Below are positions 57,913 to 64,000 of a stretch of DNA of 64,000 nt, piece by piece. The notes under the pieces are model-generated. The model had not been told where the DNA came from and did no database searches. It saw only the letters and a program-made list of their open reading frames with translations. How positions within the stretch are numbered: position 1 is the stretch's first letter; every line of letters starts with the position of its first letter. The position numbers were made by a program, and so were the translations under genes. The stretch is from Sordariomycetes sp. S80-01Y (lineage: Eukaryota > Ascomycota > Sordariomycetes): contig JAXQJY010000032.1 in the NCBI GenBank assembly GCA_037042185.1, forward strand, positions 3,224,001-3,288,000, read 5' to 3'.

Positions 57913-59335
57913 CATCCAGTGCCAGCTTCTTTGCTGTGCCGCCGTGATCTCGCATCCTTTGTGGCTGTCCACTGGGTGTGACCTCGCGGAGACGCCTCGG
58001 AGTATTTGTTTCTTCGTTCCTTTCTTCGTTTGTCGGCAGAGGTTGTGTGATTTTTGCTCCGACTTGCGCCTTGCCAAGACCTCTAACCCCAACTCCTGCC
58101 ATCATCTCGCCTTGACCTGTTCTGCCGTCCTGCCCCAACCCAACCTGGAAATTCACAGAGTCGACGAATAGCGATGGCGCGTTGCGGTGCACGTGCTACG
58201 GGCTCAGGGCTCAACTTGACTCTCCCATAGTTCCCTGTCCTTTATCCCATCCCATGAGCGAGGACACGAGAAATCTCAAATCATGGGGTTTCGGGGCTGC
58301 AGCGATCGAAAGCTTGGCTTCCCATTCCCCCCTACTTCTGCTGCTACGCTCTGGGACGTGCATGAATGACCTCATCCTTGGCTGGTCCCCTCCCAATTCC
58401 CTTTTCCCAGCTCTCCTCCAGATTTGCTGAACATGCATGCATTGCCCCTTTTCTTCTGCCGTATTTTGAGCCTCGCCCCTTTTCTGGCTCAAAAACATGG
58501 GCATCCTTGGACTTTTGCGCCACATCTCCAGGCAGCGGTCAATTCCACTCGAGGGGCTCCTGGCTCCCAGATTGATCGCACGGCCCGCTCGTGCCAAGAC
58601 TGATCTCTAATAAGCTGACATCGTGGGGTGAATGTTGCATCCCGTCATCGCGGCACTGCTCTGGCGCCCCCCTTCCTATTCCCTTGGCCCTTCTTGCTTG
58701 CTCTGACGTACCGGCGTCCATCCTGTCCTCGTGTGTGGTGCGTGATGATCCTTTGCCATCGGGCAGTGCAGCAGCGGGGTTTTCGCCCCAAGCCTGGAAA
58801 TATCGGTACGTTGCCCACAACCACACGCCTAGCGTCTGTGGAATATCAGCGGCGCTGTCGGAGGACTTCCGGCGGTGCCCACCGGGAGAGAGGAGCTCGT
58901 GGTGAAGTGCGCGAGTCAGACATAGAAAATCAGGGTCCCAGATCTCATTACATTCCTTGTGCTCGACGGTCCAGGAACGCGCAATTGGCGTACGCGACGC
59001 TCAAGCACTAGGAGCGCCCCGTGCATTCCAGCGTTCCAGCGACTCTTGGTGGGATCTAGCCGTTATGAAAGCCATCCCGACAGTTCGGGTGAGTGGGAGG
59101 CTGATTTGTATCACGTGACCGAGTTTTACCCAAAACGTCGTCACCGAGGGTATGGTGGATGTCGAGCCGTTATTGGTTGCTTTGGAGTATTTTCCTATTA
59201 CGTACTGACGAACTTGATGTCAATGCAATGGTGCTTCAAAGGCATGTTTGTATTTGTCTAAATAATCATTCTCTTCAATAATCTACGCTTTGATCAATAT
59301 TGCAGATCGCTTGGTGCCTTTCTGAGGACACGAAC

Positions 59336-61127
59336 ATGGTAAACGATCCGTGTATGCTCGACGTCGAATATGACTCAAAAAGCCACACCCCAACTTCCAT
59401 ACCAGACCTAGATATCTCACAATGGCTCGACATCAGCGAGCTCTGCGGGAGCGATGACCCCATAGATGCCCACCCAGGGTCATTTGCCAGGCGCGATGCC
59501 GGGGCGCAACTCGAGAGTCCGAGTCCGCTTCCGGGTAGCTACAGCAGAAGGTGTCGAGGAGTGGACGAGGAACATGTCCTGCCACAAGCAAACCCCATCT
59601 CGGATACTCCTGGTCGAACAGAGCTCTCAGAAGGGCACAGATCGATCTTTGCCTTCACATGCTTTCCATCAGACCCTGCTCGGCCCGAAGGTAGGAAGAA
59701 GAAACGACGGGACTTCACCGAGAGCCGCCGGCAAGAGGTTGCTCAGATCCGCAAGGCTGGGGCCTGCCTGCGCTGCAGAATCAGAAAAACACCAGTGAGC
59801 CACCCCGGGCTCCAAAAAATCGCTTGAGACGACGAGGGGCTGATGACTGTAGTGTGGTCAGGGGACGCCATGTCAAGGCTGCTGCAAGGCCGCGGGGACA
59901 CTCGGCCTTCAGATCTGCTCGAGGGAAAAATTGACAAAGATTCGCTTTGCAACAATGGGTATGTACACCGTAAAGTATGAAGACCGGATCTGGGTTAACA
60001 CCAGCAAGATGTGCACTATGTGGATGTCACGACGCAGCTCCTTGACCAGGAGCTCGTGGCGGGCACCACCCACGTCGGACAACCTCGAACCATCTCGGTG
60101 TCACTCGACTACAGCAACACCCCCAAACTACAAGTCGAAGTGCAGGACTTCTACACTTCAAAGGGGCACGAGTGGCTCGCCTGCTGGGCTGTAACCAATA
60201 CGGTGGATGGTGGCCTCGAGCTCCACCGAGAGCAGAGCTCACACTACGCGCTGACCACGCTACCAGCCGCGGAGACGCTGGTCGACTGGGCGGAAAGGAT
60301 TGCAATCGCCCAGGAGAGAAAGGTGATCGGATTGCAACAAGCGGTGGATAGCTTCCTCCTGAAGTATGCCAAGTCAGAGCATGATCTGCCGATGGTCAGT
60401 GGCAGCGAAACCCTTGTGTAGCAGACGCACTCACTGACTTTTTAGAAATCCCTCGTGCAGAAAGTTCACCGACTCAACTGTCTATCCAGGATTCGACTCG
60501 GACTCGTCCTCAGCACCGACCAGGATGGCAAAACAATGCCCCCGTCCTGCGCATTCCACACTCAGTTCTGTCTCATCTCCAAGCACGCCTCGCAGGGTCT
60601 GGAGAAAGAAATACTCAGGGAGCTCGAGAAAGTCGTATTTGGCACTTCGGGCATTGGCCCGAACAACGGCGTCGCGCTTTGGGCGACTTTGTGGTGCCTC
60701 ATCCTCATGTACCAAAAAGTGGTGCGGTCGTACGTCGCCTTCCGTCGTTTTCCCTGCCACGTGCCAAAGGAGTATAGCGGCTTCCCCGAGACCAAGCTAC
60801 AGATGGGCACCAACTTCTACCATTACATGGTTTCCATCTACGCTGCTCTTTTCCGCCAGACAACACCTCTGTACACCGACTTTCGCATCGACACCAGCCG
60901 AAAGCTTCTCGGAAACGACTCTGAACTGATTGATTCATTTATGAGCCTCCGCACAGAGAGCTTTTACTTTCGTGAGTTGACCCCCTTCTTGGCTTCGTCG
61001 ACTTGCTCAACTGGCTAAAATGCCCGCAGAGCGAGAGTCTGCCAGAATGGAGTCGCCCGAGGACCAACTCCTCAGACGCATGATCGTCGAACGGGAGGCC
61101 CTTCTGCAGCCACGAGCCAAGACATAG
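59336..61127 (+). CDS. Zn2Cys6-type transcription factor-like protein, copy A
   Basis: Five exons (59336-59794, 59853-59958, 60009-60394, 60446-60971, 61030-61127), four introns of about 50-58 bp; 524 residues. The zinc cluster is built across the first intron: KAGACLRCRIRKTP, then C, GQGTP, C, QG, C and a final Cys eleven residues later. Spacing C-x2-C-x6-C-x5-C-x2-C-x11-C; the last gap exceeds the usual x6-8 but I recall it as normal for this fungal family. The domain lies near residues 145-175, not at the N-terminus. The rest resembles copy B: FTSKGHEWLACWAV-type region, then LWATLWCLILMYQ and ETKLQMGTNFYHYMVSIY. No fungal-specific regulatory domain is recognised. DNA binding is inferred from the cluster. 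A TATTGCAG just before the ATG could be the acceptor of an upstream intron. Confidence 0.8.
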
Positions 61128-61721
61128 TCCTAACAACTGTGCCGGCTCGCGTGAGCTCTCGTCAACTCGAAGACGTTCGATCGCCTGCAGCACCAAAGTC
61201 CTTCAATGCGAGGAAATCATCCAAGCACTTGCACAAAGCCCTCCGTGGCGACAACTTGCCTGACGAACCACCATCTGCGATGCAGTCTTGCCGGCCCAGC
61301 GCATATCTCGCGGACACGCGCCTCCAGGAGTTGCCCTCCAAGGTCGTCACGTGCCTCCTCTTGCGGCCAATTCCGCAGAGATGTCAAAATCGGTGGGAGA
61401 TGGGTAGTTGATTGGCCGGTTTCTATGGGGCGCGACCCTAATATGGCCAATCAACATCCCTGCTTACACCGAGAATGCGCATCTGGGGATGGTGTAAGTC
61501 GAAGACCACGCCAAAATCTCCATAGACGCCAAATTATAATTCTCTGGCGTCAAGGCCACAGCTCTGAACCCGACAAGTCTTGCACAATAATCTCGGACAC
61601 GTTGGGCATCTTCACCCTGTCCTCGAGTCGTCGGACGCAAAGCTGCATACTCGCCTGCCGCAGGTAGCCAAGGTTCCACCAGATCCAGATCCAGATCCCC
61701 GTGACTTACACGGTTATCAAC
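61128..61721. other. Intergenic region between the two Zn2Cys6 genes
   Basis: About 590 bp; presumably promoter of copy B and 3' UTR of copy A. No gene seen. Confidence 0.5.
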
Positions 61722-63800
61722 ATGGATCACACCAGGGACTTTCTCCAATACGGCCAAGAAAACCTCGGTGCTTCCTTCTCCCCAGAGCTGGACCAGTTGT
61801 TCGACGCCGTCTTCGACTACCCAGCCCTCCTCAACGACACTGACGCCGCCTGGGAGGAGCCGTCCTACCGTGCCTCCCCTCAACACCTCAATAAGCTCAT
61901 AACGGGTATCAACCCACTCATTGAGACGCTGGAAACTCATAGGTTCTTCAGAATGAAGACCTCTTTCGGCTCAGATGATGGTAGCGGGGGCTCGCCTAGC
62001 TACTCCGGCCACCCCTCCCCCCCCGAGCTTATCCAGGGCGAGGGCAGCACCTCCCCTTCGGACCACTCTGGTCCTACCGTCCCTGAACAGCATGATGATC
62101 CCTACCAGCGGACCGATATCAGCCTCGGAGACATCCGCACCCATGACGATAAGTGGACATACCCGCAGAGTGTCTCGCCCAAGGTTTCAAGGGTCAACTA
62201 CTCCCCCCATGTCCGAGTCTTGAACCATGGCGGCACAAGTCCCGTCGTCCAGACATCCAACTTCAAGACGTCCTCTGGAAAGCATACCGGCAAGCGTCAA
62301 CGGCAGCTTGAGAACCCGGACCAGACGGCCGATGTGCGCAAGAGTGGAGCTTGCCTGCCGTGTCGACTGTCCAAGACTCGTGTAAGCCCAGTGAGAGTTT
62401 ATGCCCGCGGAAGTTCAGACTAACGATCCCAGTGCCACGAGAGTGGGGTCTGTCCCACATGCCGGAAGGCTTTCCCAGACCATTCAACCATGGTCTGTGC
62501 TCGCAAGAGCCTCATAGAACTTTGGCCAATCACCTCCAAAGCCCCAGGTATGCAGCAACCGGGAAGCTGAGACATTGTCTCGGAGACACCTTTTTTTGAC
62601 CCTGTTGCAGATGTCTTCTCGAGGGATCCATGGAAGGAGGCTGTTTTCTGCGGCTCTGATGCTCAACGCATCTTCATCGGAAAGCCCAAGCCCATCCACG
62701 TGTTCTTCTCCCCGGATCCGGGTATGCCTGCGTTCCGGGCGATCGTCTTGCCTTACCGATGGGCAGACGAGGACGAGGACAGCCAACTCGAAAAGATCTC
62801 GTTGTCGAAGGAGACCATTCTTCAAGAAGAGGCATTGACGACGTGGGTGGAACAGCAGATTCAGTCTGAACCGTGTGCGGACTTCCCCCGCGCCGTTCAG
62901 AAGTTCCTCATGACGTATGCCTACTATGGCCAGGGTCTTCCAAAGGTAAGGCTTCCCCTGTCTTGGGTCGGCCGCATGTGTGCTGATCAAGTAGCATGAT
63001 CTTGTCAAGAAAACCCACGAACTGGCCTGCTTCTTCCGCATATGGAAGACATCCACATTCTGGTGTGAAGATCCGAAGCGGAGAATGGCCGCATTGCCAC
63101 TATCTGTCCAGGCTCAGATTCGGCACATTGCACGCAAGGCAATCTCGAGGCGTGAACGCGACATCTTCAGCATCTTGGACAACCTGTCCAGTCCATCTTC
63201 CCAGCCCAAGACCGAAGAGAGGATGGCCTTGTGGGCATGTTTGTGGCAGTTGATCTGGATGTACCGTGACATAACGGCTACATGTGGTCTCAGGTCGGCA
63301 TGCTCCGAACAAGGTCAATCCGACGTCGAAGCCGGTAAGTCAATTCAAACCCTATTGTAAGGCATTCGGCTAAAGTGGCTCCAGATCCTGTAGCGATGTG
63401 GTACACCGTCTTTCGAGAGAAGGTCTTCCCGCTTGTGACGGTCTTCTACCACTACCAGTTCCGGACCAAGAAGAACCTCGAAGTGTCCATGGATTGGTTG
63501 CGTGGGTCCAAGTATGCGTCAAGATGCCGCAACGCGAAGGCAGTTGAGCACGCGGGCAAGGTGCTTCTCGACCATCGCAAAGAATTCCGTAAGTCAGGTG
63601 CCATCTTACCGGCTCTCGGACGCTAATCAAACGCAGTGCGACAGATGCAGTCGTCAGACATCGATATAGACCGTCTGCTTTGCGTCTTCGTAGTGAACCA
63701 CGAGCTCAAAAAGCTCAACGCTAGGAAGCGCACCACCAAAAGCTCCAAATCGAGCTCATCTGCGCGGGCAGACGATGACTGCGACGAAGACGCCGAATAG
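61722..63800 (+). CDS. Zn2Cys6-type transcription factor-like protein, copy B
   Basis: Six exons (61722-62381, 62433-62547, 62611-62945, 62995-63334, 63385-63588, 63637-63800) with five short introns (48-63 bp); 605 residues. Cluster: RKSGACLPCRLSKTR, then C, HESGV, C, PT, C and a last Cys after eleven residues, giving C-x2-C-x6-C-x5-C-x2-C-x11-C as in copy A, with an intron at the matching place directly before the third Cys. The body has WACLWQLIWMYRD, matching WATLWCLILMYQ of copy A, and VFPLVTVFYHYQFRTKK, so the two are diverged tandem duplicates. The C-terminus ends in a basic then acidic tail. The frame upstream of the ATG at 61722 opens only with non-ATG codons. Regulated genes are unknown. 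Confidence 0.82.
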
Positions 63801-64000
63801 GAGAAGCGTCATGTCTTGTCATGTCGACACCTCTGCAGCATTTCTGTCCTTCCCTCTTTTCTCTTTGTGTCGGTGTGGATAATGAGATCATGATGTTATG
63901 ACTGAAGGGCGGCAAATTGGGCGGAAACTTTCTTTTGGGGCTTCTTCCCTCCACTTTTGAGTATGGAATCAAGCGTGTTTGTGAGACTGTCAGGATCAAT
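63801..64000. other. Right end of window, non-coding
   Basis: No gene recognised in the last 200 bp. Confidence 0.5.

Larger units (their letters stand above)
56705..59335. other. Long non-coding stretch between the large protein gene and the Zn2Cys6 pair
   Basis: Several chance frames with biased composition but no domain. A GGCACT 6-bp repeat lies at about 56937-56959, and CACCACCAG near 57888-57912. A CT/GT-rich portion near 57360-57480 resembles a promoter leader of the minus-strand gene. Confidence 0.55.

Noticed and set aside
57131-58192. 353-codon minus-strand frame
   Set aside because: No family resemblance, mirrored repeats and low-complexity content; probably chance in GC-rich DNA.

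Overview
The window is nuclear DNA of a filamentous ascomycete (Pezizomycotina, most likely a sordariomycete). The signs are many short (about 45-80 bp) GT-AG introns with CTAAY-type branch points, GC-rich compact genes, CT-rich leaders, and fungal proteins such as CYP51, a KipA kinesin, a verprolin, Zn2Cys6 regulators and DUF3074/questin-oxidase family members. The species cannot be fixed from the sequence alone. No rRNA, tRNA, CRISPR array, virus-like element or intact transposon was recognised.

Layout, left to right. 0-4.5 kb: a gene edge leaving the window, an STK19-family gene, and a P1B heavy-metal ATPase on the minus strand. 4.5-7.9 kb: a long non-coding stretch leading into the kinesin gene (7.9-10.9 kb). 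10.9-13.4 kb: non-coding. 13.4-15.3 kb: a Golgi-type fucosyltransferase-like membrane protein. 15.8-17.2 kb: an orphan reading frame of 464 codons interrupted by exactly one in-frame UAG. 17.7-19.3 kb: TAF7. 19.7-26.1 kb, all minus strand: a coiled-coil protein, a DUF3074 protein, CYP51 (sterol 14-alpha-demethylase) and a membrane-anchored protein. 28.1-31.6 kb: a nucleolin-like NSR1/gar2 gene, divergent from a complex I subunit, then a mitoribosomal protein. 31.9-35.3 kb: verprolin and a mitochondrial membrane protein. 35.7-44.3 kb: a more accessory stretch with a Dal5-type MFS carrier, a secreted alpha/beta hydrolase, an unrecognised protein, a questin-oxidase-like gene and an E2-binding E3-like protein. 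44.7-48.2 kb: a SNF2-family ATPase. 50.4-52.7 kb: an F-box protein. 53.3-56.7 kb: a large conserved fungal protein. 59.3-63.8 kb: two tandem, homologous Zn2Cys6 regulators with unusual cysteine spacing.

Most genes are housekeeping and show no operon-like logic. The points most worth following are the single UAG gene (15.8-17.2 kb), whose stop lies in the 3' arm of a predicted hairpin and could be recoded, edited or spliced out; the tandem Zn2Cys6 pair sharing an aberrant zinc-cluster spacing and an intron at the same place in the cluster; and several introns whose length is a multiple of three and lacks stops, so that retention would give alternative proteins.
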